Origin: an uncultured Tateyamaria sp.
GTDB lineage: Bacteria > Pseudomonadota > Alphaproteobacteria > Rhodobacterales > Rhodobacteraceae
Assembly: GCF_947496075.1 (NCBI RefSeq)
Contig: NZ_CANMBJ010000002.1
Coordinates: forward strand, 124,001 to 188,000
Direction of reading: 5' to 3'
DNA: 64,000 nucleotides
Part shown: positions 25,551-33,400 of the stretch, piece after piece
How the letters are laid out: every line of letters starts with the position of its first letter
Numbering within the stretch: the stretch's first letter is position 1
Position numbers and translations under genes: made by a program
Notes under the pieces: generated by a model
Seen by the model: only the letters and a program-made list of their open reading frames with translations
Told to the model about the DNA's origin: nothing
Database searches by the model: none

Positions 25551-26633
25551 ATGGCCGACGCAACGCAGGGCACCGGCGGGCTGACATTTGACGCCAGAAA
25601 GCGCGCCTGGCCGAACGAACTCAATATCTTTTTTGCGCTGATCCTGATCATCTTCGCGTTCGAGGCGGCGGGCCAGTTGCTGCCCTACATGAACGGGCAA
25701 AGCTTTCTGTTCGATACACGCGACCGCTTCGACAGTATTTTCAACGAAGCGCGGCTGCGCATCATCATTCTTCAAGTTGCGATCATCGGGATCATCGCGT
25801 TGGGGGTGACGCAAGTGATCATCTCAGGCGGCATCGACCTCAGCTCCGGCCCCCTTGTCGGGGCAACGGCTATGATCGTGATGTCCTTTGCACAGACAGA
25901 GTTGGTCAATGGCGGTCCAAATCCCAAGGCGGTGTTTGGCGACTGGGCCTTTGACTTGCCGCTTATCATCCCATTGATTGTCGGGCTCAGTTTCGGGGCC
26001 TTTATCGGGGCCATAAACGGCAGTCTGATCGCGTACACCCGCATCCCGCCCTTTATCGCGACACTGGGTATGTTCCTAATCTGCCGTGGCATCGCACAGG
26101 CTTGGACACGCGGGCAGCCGGTGTCTTTCCCCACCGAGAGCTACGCACTGATCGGCAAGGGTATGATGCCGGTGTATCTGTTTATTGCATTGGCCATACT
26201 GTTCCATTTCATCCTGAAATACACCGTCTACGGCAAACACACCTACGCCATAGGCTCGAATGAGGATGCCGCTCGGATGTCGGGCATCAACGTCAAACGG
26301 CACAAGGTGATGGTCTATATGATCGCTTCGATGCTTGCGGCCTTTGCTGCCATCGTGCTGAGTTCAAAGAACCTGACGGCGCAGTCTGGCATGGGCATTT
26401 TCTACGAACTCTACGCCATTGCCATGGCTGTGATCGGCGGCGTTAGCCTGACGGGCGGGCGTGGGTCCATCATCGGCACCGTGCTGGGCGCCATGGTGTT
26501 CGGGGTCATCCAGTCAGGGTTCACTTACATCAAGCTCGACGCCTTCTACCAGTTAATGGCAATGGGTGGGATCATCATTGGCGCGGTCGTGCTGGACAAG
26601 GTCCGGCAGGAACGCGCGGCATCGCGAAGTTGA
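25551..26633 (+). CDS. iatP: Inositol-type ABC transporter permease (CUT2)
   Basis: 360-residue RbsC-like inner-membrane permease with about nine to ten hydrophobic segments. Family motifs are GGIDLSSGPLVG, NGSLIAYTRIPPFIATLG and GSNEDAARMSGINV. The start at 25551 follows GGAGGCAT. A single permease gene is present, as is usual for CUT2 systems that use a homodimeric channel. The ATPase gene starts 11 bp after its stop. Confidence 0.87.
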   Translation: MADATQGTGGLTFDARKRAWPNELNIFFALILIIFAFEAAGQLLPYMNGQSFLFDTRDRFDSIFNEARLRIIILQVAIIGIIALGVTQVIISGGIDLSSGPLVGATAMIVMSFAQTELVNGGPNPKAVFGDWAFDLPLIIPLIVGLSFGAFIGAINGSLIAYTRIPPFIATLGMFLICRGIAQAWTRGQPVSFPTESYALIGKGMMPVYLFIALAILFHFILKYTVYGKHTYAIGSNEDAARMSGINVKRHKVMVYMIASMLAAFAAIVLSSKNLTAQSGMGIFYELYAIAMAVIGGVSLTGGRGSIIGTVLGAMVFGVIQSGFTYIKLDAFYQLMAMGGIIIGAVVLDKVRQERAASRS

Positions 26634-26644
26634 GGGGAAGCACC

Positions 26645-27421
26645 ATGAACGACGACATAGTTCTCGAAACGCGGAGTCTTACCAAACACTATGGTGGGGT
26701 GCACGCACTCAACGACGCGAACTTCACCCTGAAAAAGGGGGAGCACGTGGCGATCATGGGCGACAACGGAGCGGGCAAGTCTACCTTTGTCCGCCAGATC
26801 ACCGGGGTAGAACAACGCACGCGGGGTGATATTCTGTTCTACGGCGAACCGGTAGAATTCGACGGCCCACTTGATGCCCGTAAGGCAGGCATTGAAACAG
26901 TGTTCCAAACGCTTGCCCTGGCGGACGACCTGGACGTACCCGACAATCTGTTCCTAGGTCGCGAAAAGACCAAACTGGATTGGCTCGGACCTTTTCGCCT
27001 GCTCGACTACAAGGCGATGCGGCAAGCCACGATGGACGGGCTCGAAAAGACGGCTGTGAAAATTCCCAATATCCGCAACACCATCCGCAACATGTCTGGT
27101 GGACAGCGGCAATGCGTAGCGATTGCGCGGACGGCCACCTTCCACTCGCGGCTCACCATCATGGATGAACCAACTGCGGCGCTGGGCGTGCAGGAAACGG
27201 CGCAGGTTGAAAACATCATCCGAACGCTGAAAGAAGCGGGCGAACCGCTGATCCTGGTCAGTCACAACATGCGGCAGGTGTTTGACTTGGTGGACCGGAT
27301 CGTGGTTTTCCGGCGCGGACGCATTTGCGCGAACCTACGCAAGGAAGACACTGATGGCCAAGACGTGGTCGCCTACATCACCGGCGCCAAGACGCAGGAA
27401 GGGTACGAGGACGCGGCCTGA
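26645..27421 (+). CDS. iatA: Inositol-type ABC transporter ATP-binding protein, single-domain
   Basis: 258-residue ATPase. Walker A GDNGAGKST is at residues 39-47, the signature is MSGGQRQCVAIAR, Walker B is LTIMDEPTAAL and the switch loop is LVSHNM. Many CUT2 ATPases (RbsA, IatA of Caulobacter) are about 500 residues with two fused domains; this one has only one, as in fructose-type FrcA, and must work as a homodimer. The start at 26645 follows GAGGGGAAG. The LacI regulator gene lies 61 bp downstream. Confidence 0.85.
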   Translation: MNDDIVLETRSLTKHYGGVHALNDANFTLKKGEHVAIMGDNGAGKSTFVRQITGVEQRTRGDILFYGEPVEFDGPLDARKAGIETVFQTLALADDLDVPDNLFLGREKTKLDWLGPFRLLDYKAMRQATMDGLEKTAVKIPNIRNTIRNMSGGQRQCVAIARTATFHSRLTIMDEPTAALGVQETAQVENIIRTLKEAGEPLILVSHNMRQVFDLVDRIVVFRRGRICANLRKEDTDGQDVVAYITGAKTQEGYEDAA

Positions 27422-27482
27422 AGAGGTGTGCGACCTTGGGTGCGGCCCGGACGGCGACCAAGTCGGTGCGAGGGTCTGATCT

Positions 27483-28484
27483 ATGGCTGTGACGCTTAAG
27501 GATGTGGCCCAACGGGCAGGTGTGTCTCGCTCTGCTGTGTCCCGCTGTTTCACACCTGGCGCGTCGATCAGTGGCAAAACGCGGGAAAAGGTTGAAAAGG
27601 CCGCGGCTGAGTTGGGCTATAGTCCCAATGCTCTGGCCTCATCCCTCACAACGGGCCGGACCAAGCTGGTCGGCGTGATCTCCAACAACTTCCACAACCC
27701 GATCTTCTTGGAAGTGTTCGATCTCGTTACGCGCGAATTGCAGAAGCGCGGCCTGCGACCTTTGTTGGTCAATCTTTCGGACGAAACCGACCCGTCGAAC
27801 TCTGTCCGCCTTCTTCAGCAATACTCTGTGGACGCGGTGATCGTGGCGTCCTCTACGCTGCCCGTCAGCTTTGCTGAAAGCTTTCACGAAGCGGGCATGC
27901 GTGTGGTTCATTCCTTTGGCCGCCTCACGGACGCGCCGAAGATAAACGTACTTGGCATCGACAATATTGAGGCTGGTCGGATCGCTGCGCGAGAGTTGAT
28001 CAGGCGCGGTTACAGGCGGGTCGGGTTCTTGGCCGGACCCCTCAGTGCCACCTCAACCCGCGACCGCCACACCGGTTTCGTTGAGGAGCTGGGGCGCCAC
28101 CCCGAGATGTCGCTTTCGGTCAGCTATGCTGCTGCCTACTCGTTTAGTGCGGGCAGGGATGAGATGGCGCGCCTTCTCTCCATGGGGCCAGCCGAGGCAT
28201 ACTTCTGTGGCGACGATGTGCTGTCCATCGGCGCATTGTCGGCGATCAAAGATGCTGGGCTGTCTGTTCCGGATGACGTCGGTATCCTTGGCCTCAACAA
28301 CATGGAAATGGCTGCGTGGGAGTTGATTGACCTCACGACGATTCACAACCCGATTGACGACATCGTTCGCACTTCTGTCGATCTGGTCGAAGCGATGCTG
28401 GATGGCGCGGAAACCGTGGCACAATCCCTGACCTTCGATTGCCATGTGGTTGAGCGTGGCACCTTGCGCCCGGTTTTGACCTGA
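27483..28484 (+). CDS. LacI-family regulator of inositol uptake and catabolism
   Basis: 333-residue regulator. The helix-turn-helix is VTLKDVAQRAGVSRSAVSRC, followed by LGYSPNALASSL and a periplasmic-binding-protein-like sensor domain. It is co-oriented with and directly downstream of the inositol ABC genes. Two matching palindromes, before the transporter operon (24378) and in the divergent iol promoter region (33307), make it the likely regulator of both (inference). Inositol repressors of Bacillus are DeoR-type and those of some other proteobacteria RpiR-type, so a LacI-type regulator would be a different solution. Confidence 0.82.
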   Translation: MAVTLKDVAQRAGVSRSAVSRCFTPGASISGKTREKVEKAAAELGYSPNALASSLTTGRTKLVGVISNNFHNPIFLEVFDLVTRELQKRGLRPLLVNLSDETDPSNSVRLLQQYSVDAVIVASSTLPVSFAESFHEAGMRVVHSFGRLTDAPKINVLGIDNIEAGRIAARELIRRGYRRVGFLAGPLSATSTRDRHTGFVEELGRHPEMSLSVSYAAAYSFSAGRDEMARLLSMGPAEAYFCGDDVLSIGALSAIKDAGLSVPDDVGILGLNNMEMAAWELIDLTTIHNPIDDIVRTSVDLVEAMLDGAETVAQSLTFDCHVVERGTLRPVLT

Positions 28485-28550
28485 CTGAGCGAACGACCCG
28501 ATGAAGTGGCTGTCTGGCCGATTGCGTCGGGTACAAAGCGGCTTACCCGG

Positions 28551-29282
28551 TCAGGCCTTCGCGGACAACGACGGCCTTGGCAGCATTAGATCTGCCCAGA
28601 TGGGCAGGTGATCCGACGCGAGCTTTGCCAGTTTCCCTTGGTCGACACCCGCGTCGGCTACCTTGATGGCGCTGGAATGCGCGATGCGATCCAACGCAGC
28701 GACCGGACGTGCTGCGTGAAAAGACTGGCCGGGGCTTAGAACGGTAAATTTCGGCGTCAACGGTTCTAGCCCCCTCCGGGCGGACCATTCGTTGAAATCG
28801 CCCAGGATAATCGCGTCATCGACGTCCTGAACTTGCGTGGCCAATCTCTCGAGTTGAAGCCGCCGGTGCCGACGCATGAGGCCAAGATGGGCACCCATGA
28901 CGGCAACCGACAAGGGGCCGAGATCAACTTCAAAATAGACCGCACCACGCGGCTCGAGCCCGGGCAGGTCGATCCGTTTTACACCAGCCGCCTCAATCCC
29001 CTTGCGTAAGAGAATGGCATTCCCGTGCCAGCCTAGGCTGACGTCGTTTTGCGCAGTTGGCAGAACCTCAAAGTCGGTGTCTGTCTCGATCATGCGGAAC
29101 GGCAACGCTGCGGGTCTATCGCCCAGCCTTCTGTCAGCTTCCTGCAATGCTATGACGTCAGCGCCCAGCTCGTTCAGAACGTCTAGGATGCGGCCCGGAT
29201 TTCGTTGGCCATCCAGTCCGCGCGCCTTGCGAATATTATAACTGGCAAAACGCAGTGTCGGGGGGATGCTAAGCTCGGCCAT
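28551..29282 (-). CDS. Endonuclease/exonuclease/phosphatase (EEP) family protein
   Basis: 243-residue metal-dependent phosphodiesterase of the DNase I-like fold. It carries the expected motifs in order: ASYNIRKARG, ALQEAD, GAHLGL, LGDFNEW and ASDHLPI. No signal peptide is evident. The EEP family includes nucleases and lipid or inositol phosphatases, and nothing here fixes the substrate. It is divergent from the DUF2238 gene with about 40 bp between them. It interrupts the two inositol loci and probably has no part in them. Confidence 0.78.
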   Translation of the reverse strand: MAELSIPPTLRFASYNIRKARGLDGQRNPGRILDVLNELGADVIALQEADRRLGDRPAALPFRMIETDTDFEVLPTAQNDVSLGWHGNAILLRKGIEAAGVKRIDLPGLEPRGAVYFEVDLGPLSVAVMGAHLGLMRRHRRLQLERLATQVQDVDDAIILGDFNEWSARRGLEPLTPKFTVLSPGQSFHAARPVAALDRIAHSSAIKVADAGVDQGKLAKLASDHLPIWADLMLPRPSLSAKA

Positions 29283-29323
29283 GGTGCTTACGTATGTAGT
29301 GATATTTGAAAAAGAATAGGCCC

Positions 29324-29977
29324 ATGGACCGGCTCAGAAACCAAAACCCTATCTTGTTGATCCTATGGGGTGTCCTGCTTGCGGCGTCCCTTGTTGCTCT
29401 TGTCGTCGGCTTTTGGGAACTGGCATTTGTCGCTCTGTTGACGCTTGGGCTCTGTATGGCACCACTTTTTCTGGCTTCCCGATACTCCATTACCGTGCCT
29501 TTTCCCTTTCTGATTGCCACGACACTCTTCATCAGTGGTTCCATTTTCATGGGTGAGGCGTTTGGCTTCTATGAGCGTGTCTGGTGGTGGGACCTAGCTC
29601 TGCATGGGTCCTCGGCCATCGGGTTCGGTTTGATTGGTTTCTTGTTCATTTTCATGTTGTTCGAAGGTGATCGCTATGCTGCGCCGCCGGTCGCCATCGC
29701 GTTTCTGTCCTTCTGCCTTGCCGTGACGGTCGGCAGTCTGTGGGAGATTTTCGAGTATGCGATGGACTCGATCTTTGGTCTCAACATGCAGAAAAGTGGC
29801 CTCGACGACACGATGGGCGATCTTATTGTAAATGGCATCGGGGCGATCATCGGCGCCGTCAGTGGGTATTTTTATCTCAAGGGGCGTGAAAGACGTTTGT
29901 TTGCGCCCTTCATCAGACAGTTCGTTGATGCCAACCGGAACCTTTATCACCGGGCAAAAGACAAGCTACGCCGCTAA
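29324..29977 (+). CDS. DUF2238 (YjdF-like) integral membrane protein
   Basis: 217-residue membrane protein with about six hydrophobic helices. Conserved motifs of the family are visible: WWWDLALHGSSA, GSLWEIFEYAMD and LDDTMGDLIVNGIGA. Function unknown. The start is uncertain: ATG 29324 was chosen, but a TTG at 29306 is in frame and neither has a strong ribosome site. Confidence 0.75.
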   Translation: MDRLRNQNPILLILWGVLLAASLVALVVGFWELAFVALLTLGLCMAPLFLASRYSITVPFPFLIATTLFISGSIFMGEAFGFYERVWWWDLALHGSSAIGFGLIGFLFIFMLFEGDRYAAPPVAIAFLSFCLAVTVGSLWEIFEYAMDSIFGLNMQKSGLDDTMGDLIVNGIGAIIGAVSGYFYLKGRERRLFAPFIRQFVDANRNLYHRAKDKLRR

Positions 29978-30071
29978 GGCATCTCTCCATGCGCCCAAGC
30001 ATCGCCTGCACTGGGTCCGGCACGGTGTCCACTGTGAGGTGGAGACAGATTCACTTTGGTAGGCAATGTGT

Positions 30072-30096
30072 TGCGGTCACCCCAGGGGTAACCGCA
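30072..30096. terminator. 25-bp palindrome between convergent genes
   Basis: TGCGGTCACCCC and GGGGTAACCGCA (one mismatch) flank a single central A. The element sits between the DUF2238 gene (+) and the Gfo/Idh gene (-), which converge, so a bidirectional terminator is the simplest reading. No U-tract is seen, so an operator is not excluded. Confidence 0.4.
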
Positions 30097-30111
30097 TGCC
30101 GACTGTTCAGC

Positions 30112-31266
30112 CTATCGAAACATCGGTGGCCGCGCATCCAGCCACGCGCCGTCCTGCTTGCCACTTTCAGCCACCGCGAACACGGCAGCCATTGACCGCA
30201 GCCCGTCCTCAGCGCGCGGGTAAAGGTTCGCTGCCGGGTCCATCAACCGACCCTCTTTGCGTGCGCAGATTGCTTCGGCCAGATCGGTATAGATATTGGC
30301 AAACGCAAGCGGCATTCCCTCGGCATGGCCGATGGTGACACGGGTTGTGCGATCTGCCTCTGGTGACAGGTTCGCCTCGCCCCGTTCGATCACCCGCAGG
30401 CGTTCATTCAGCGGCATATAGTAAAGCTGGTTTGGTTGCTCCTGGCTCCACCTCAGACCGCCTGTTTCCCCAAAGACTTGAATGCCTAACCCATGCTGGC
30501 GCCCGATGGCCACGGAGGAGGTCCAAAGTCGTCCAACGGCCCCGCCGTCCATGCGGAAGTTGACCATGGCGTCATCTTCCAGCGTGCGCACGTCGATGCA
30601 GGACACCGTATCGGCGCTCAGTTTCTCGACGTCTTGCCCTGTGACGAAGGAGGCCATGTGCAGCGCATGGATGCCGCAATCGGCAAACTGCGCGGACACC
30701 CCCGCCTGTGCCGGGTCATAGCGCCATCGGACGCGGGGGTTGTCCGCGTCCGTCGCGTCAGCATGGTGACCATGAGCGAATTCAGCAACCACCAGCCGCA
30801 CCTTGCCGATGTCGCCGCGTGCGATCATGGCCCGCATGTGCCGGACAAGGGAGTAGCCGGTGTAGCCGTAGTTCACGGCGCAGATGTTGCCGGTTTTCTG
30901 GGCGATTTCGACGATCTCTTGCCCTTCCTCGACGGTCATGGTCATCGGCTTTTCGCAGAGCACGTGGAAACCGCCTTCGAGGAAGGCTTTGGTGATCTCG
31001 TAGTGGGTGGCGTTGGGCGTGGCGACGGTGACAAGGTCGATGCGGTCGTCGCGCTTTTGCTCGCCTTCCAACATCTCTTGCCACGAGCCGTAGGCGCGGT
31101 CGCCCAAGCCTAGACGCTTGCCGTAATCACGTCCTTCTTCAGGCCGGTGATCGAGCGCGCCCGCGGTGAAGTCGAAAAGCCCGTCCAGCCCGGCTCCGAG
31201 CCGGTGAGCCGGTCCGATCTGGCTGCCTTCACCGCCGCCGATCATGCCCCATTGCAGCTTTGCCAT
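30112..31266 (-). CDS. Gfo/Idh/MocA-family dehydrogenase in the inositol cluster
   Basis: 384-residue NAD(P)-dependent oxidoreductase. The Rossmann fold begins WGMIGGGEGSQIG, the conserved lysine is in CEKPMTM, and a substrate-domain stretch reads FADCGIHALHM. It is larger than the classical myo-inositol dehydrogenase at 38789 and resembles the IolW/IolX-type enzymes acting on scyllo-inositol or related cyclitols (tentative). Third gene of the minus-strand arm (32182, 31270, 30112), starting four bases after the IolE-like gene. Confidence 0.75.
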   Translation of the reverse strand: MAKLQWGMIGGGEGSQIGPAHRLGAGLDGLFDFTAGALDHRPEEGRDYGKRLGLGDRAYGSWQEMLEGEQKRDDRIDLVTVATPNATHYEITKAFLEGGFHVLCEKPMTMTVEEGQEIVEIAQKTGNICAVNYGYTGYSLVRHMRAMIARGDIGKVRLVVAEFAHGHHADATDADNPRVRWRYDPAQAGVSAQFADCGIHALHMASFVTGQDVEKLSADTVSCIDVRTLEDDAMVNFRMDGGAVGRLWTSSVAIGRQHGLGIQVFGETGGLRWSQEQPNQLYYMPLNERLRVIERGEANLSPEADRTTRVTIGHAEGMPLAFANIYTDLAEAICARKEGRLMDPAANLYPRAEDGLRSMAAVFAVAESGKQDGAWLDARPPMFR

Positions 31267-31269
31267 GGC

Positions 31270-32166
31270 TCAGGCTCCTTCAAATCCGATGGATTGCAGA
31301 TAGGCGCGGTTCAGTTTCGCGTCGTCGATTGGTGACGTGTCGCCCGCCGGGTCGCAATCCTGTTCAACCGTGCACCAGCCGTCGAACCCGTTGTCCAAAA
31401 GCACTTGCCTAGCCGCAGGGAAGTCCACATCCCCGTCGCCTAAATTGCAGAAAATGCCCTGACCGCAGGCGTCGTAAAAGCCGGTGCGTTTGGTGATGAC
31501 GTCGGCCTTCACCTTCGGGTCGATGTCCTTGAAATGCATGTAGCTGATGCGGTCGATATGACGTTTCATGAAGGCCACCGGGTCAAAGCCCGCATAGGAG
31601 TGGTGCCCGGTGTCAAAGCAGATTTTCAGGATGCTCTCATCAACCTCGTCTAGCAGGCGCTCCAACTCAGGTTCAAAGTCAATGAACCCAGCTGCATGGG
31701 CGTGCATGCCGACCGTCAGCCCGTATTCCTCTGCCCCCATCTTGGCGACTGTCGCGATGCGGTCACGGAAGGCGGTCCACTCCGCCTTGTCCATCTGCTC
31801 GGCCTCATCCGCGCGCCCCGCGGTGGGGGCACGGCGGTCTGAGATGCTGTCGATCAACACCAGATGCTGCGCGCCATGGGCCTTGAGCGCTTTGCAGGTG
31901 CGCACCGCGCCGTCCATGACGTCATCCCACGCATCCGGATCATGGAAGGGACGGAAGACAACACCGCCCACCAATTCCTGCCCGAACTCCTCAAGCGCGT
32001 CGCCCAAGGTGGCAGGGTCTTCTGGCATGAAGCCAACAGGCCCCAATTCGATCCCGGTATAGCCTGCATCCGCGTTCTCTTGCAGTACCTTGCGCCATGC
32101 GGGGTTGCGCGGGTCGTCCGCAAATTCCACGCCCCAGGAACAGGGGGCATTGCCGATCTTGATCAT
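31270..32166 (-). CDS. iolE: IolE-family inosose dehydratase
   Basis: 298-residue TIM-barrel protein of the sugar isomerase/epimerase superfamily. It opens with IGNAPCSWGVEF, a hallmark of IolE proteins, and contains metal-ligand strands GMHAHAAGFID, CFDTGHHSYAG and MHFKDIDP. IolE removes water from scyllo-inosose to give the diketone used by IolD. Flanked by two Gfo/Idh dehydrogenases in one operon, it would act on their keto products. Function follows from family and neighbours. Confidence 0.82.
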   Translation of the reverse strand: MIKIGNAPCSWGVEFADDPRNPAWRKVLQENADAGYTGIELGPVGFMPEDPATLGDALEEFGQELVGGVVFRPFHDPDAWDDVMDGAVRTCKALKAHGAQHLVLIDSISDRRAPTAGRADEAEQMDKAEWTAFRDRIATVAKMGAEEYGLTVGMHAHAAGFIDFEPELERLLDEVDESILKICFDTGHHSYAGFDPVAFMKRHIDRISYMHFKDIDPKVKADVITKRTGFYDACGQGIFCNLGDGDVDFPAARQVLLDNGFDGWCTVEQDCDPAGDTSPIDDAKLNRAYLQSIGFEGA

Positions 32167-32181
32167 GGTGTTTGCCTTTGT

Positions 32182-33285
32182 TCAGAAATCCGCCACGTTG
32201 ACCCAGGCCTCTTTCCGAGAGGACGCAAGGGCCGCAGCCACAACTTGATTGACCCGCAGACCTTCTTCGAATGTGGGCCAGACGGGATCGCCCGTATGGA
32301 TGGCCGTCAGAAAGTCCTTGGCTTCGATGATGATCTGGTCCTGATAGCCGGTGCCGTGACCGGGGCCCTGACAGAAGGGCAGGTAGTCGGGATGCGCGGG
32401 GCCGGTCAGGATCTTGCGAAATCCGCGCTCGGCCTCTGGCCCGTCCGCGGTGTAGAGCCAGAGCGAGTTCTGGTCCTCGCCATCGAAGCGAATGGCACCG
32501 CCCGTGCCGTAGATGTCATAGGCGTAGCCCATCTTGCGCCCAGTTGCTACGCGGCTGATGAAGAGGCTGCCGTTGATGCCGGAGGCAAAGCGCAGGGTCA
32601 GGTAGGCCTGATCGTCATTGGTGACCTGCACGCCACCCCGCTCGGGATGCACAGTTTCGACCCGCGCAAAGAGCGCCTCAATCGGGCCCATGAGCGCCTG
32701 CGCGCAGTTGATGGGGTGGGGGGCCAGATCGCCCATGCAGCCATTGGCGTCACCCTGCGCCCGCCACGTGCCGGGGTCGTTTGGGTCGGCAAAGAAATCT
32801 TCGGTCATCTCGCCCCTGAAGGACGTGACCTGCCCGATGCGTCCCTCGGCCACCAGTTTACGAGCATATTGTGTCGCCGGTGTCTTGGCGTAGTTGAAAC
32901 CCACCATGTTGGCGACGCCCGCCGCCCTGGCGGCAGCGACCATCTCGCGTGCATGATCCGGTGTCTCAGCTAACGGTTTTTCGCACAGAACAGGCTTGCC
33001 CGCTGCAAAGGCTGCGAGTGCAATGTCGCGGTGCGTGTCTTGAGGCGAAGCGATAACGATGGCATCGACTTTCGGATCATCGACCAACACGCGCCAATCA
33101 TCCGTCGCGCGCGCGAAGCCATAGGTCGCGCGGTACTTCTCAGCGGACGTTTGCGATGTGGCGCACACCATTTCCAGTCTTGGACGCAAGGCGGTGTCGA
33201 ACACTGCGGCTACAGCGCCAAACGCCACCGCGTGGGCTTTGCCCATATAGCCTCCGCCGACAATGCCAATCCCGATCTCCGCCAT
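32182..33285 (-). CDS. Gfo/Idh/MocA-family dehydrogenase, first gene of the minus iol arm
   Basis: 367-residue oxidoreductase with GIVGGGYMGKAHA (NAD binding), CEKPLAETP (catalytic lysine) and LAPHPINCAQAL in the substrate domain. The start at 33285 follows TGGAGGGG; a farther upstream start in frame would run through the operator. It begins only 21 bp from the palindrome at 33307 and is divergent from iolD. Likely oxidises an inositol isomer or a related sugar. The window holds three such enzymes in the inositol cluster, so different isomers are probably handled. Confidence 0.78.
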   Translation of the reverse strand: MAEIGIGIVGGGYMGKAHAVAFGAVAAVFDTALRPRLEMVCATSQTSAEKYRATYGFARATDDWRVLVDDPKVDAIVIASPQDTHRDIALAAFAAGKPVLCEKPLAETPDHAREMVAAARAAGVANMVGFNYAKTPATQYARKLVAEGRIGQVTSFRGEMTEDFFADPNDPGTWRAQGDANGCMGDLAPHPINCAQALMGPIEALFARVETVHPERGGVQVTNDDQAYLTLRFASGINGSLFISRVATGRKMGYAYDIYGTGGAIRFDGEDQNSLWLYTADGPEAERGFRKILTGPAHPDYLPFCQGPGHGTGYQDQIIIEAKDFLTAIHTGDPVWPTFEEGLRVNQVVAAALASSRKEAWVNVADF

Positions 33286-33306
33286 CCGGGCCCCTCCAAA
33301 AAGTGT

Positions 33307-33322
33307 TTGCAACCGGTTGCAA
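33307..33322. promoter_or_regulatory. Operator in the divergent iol promoter region
   Basis: TTGCAACCGGTTGCAA is a perfect 16-bp palindrome placed between the Gfo/Idh gene (-) and iolD (+). The central 14 bases are identical to the site at 24378-24391 in front of the inositol transporter. It has the CG-centred symmetry typical of LacI-family operators. Confidence 0.72.
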
Positions 33323-33400
33323 TACCGGTATCGTCATTGCGACAGACGGGTCAATACAGAATCGTCGATAAATGAAATCGCGCAGCCATGGGAGGATAGA

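Noticed and set aside
28485-28550. ACCCGAT / GTCGGGT as terminator between the LacI gene and the EEP gene
   Set aside because: Only seven weak pairs around a long loop and no U-tract.
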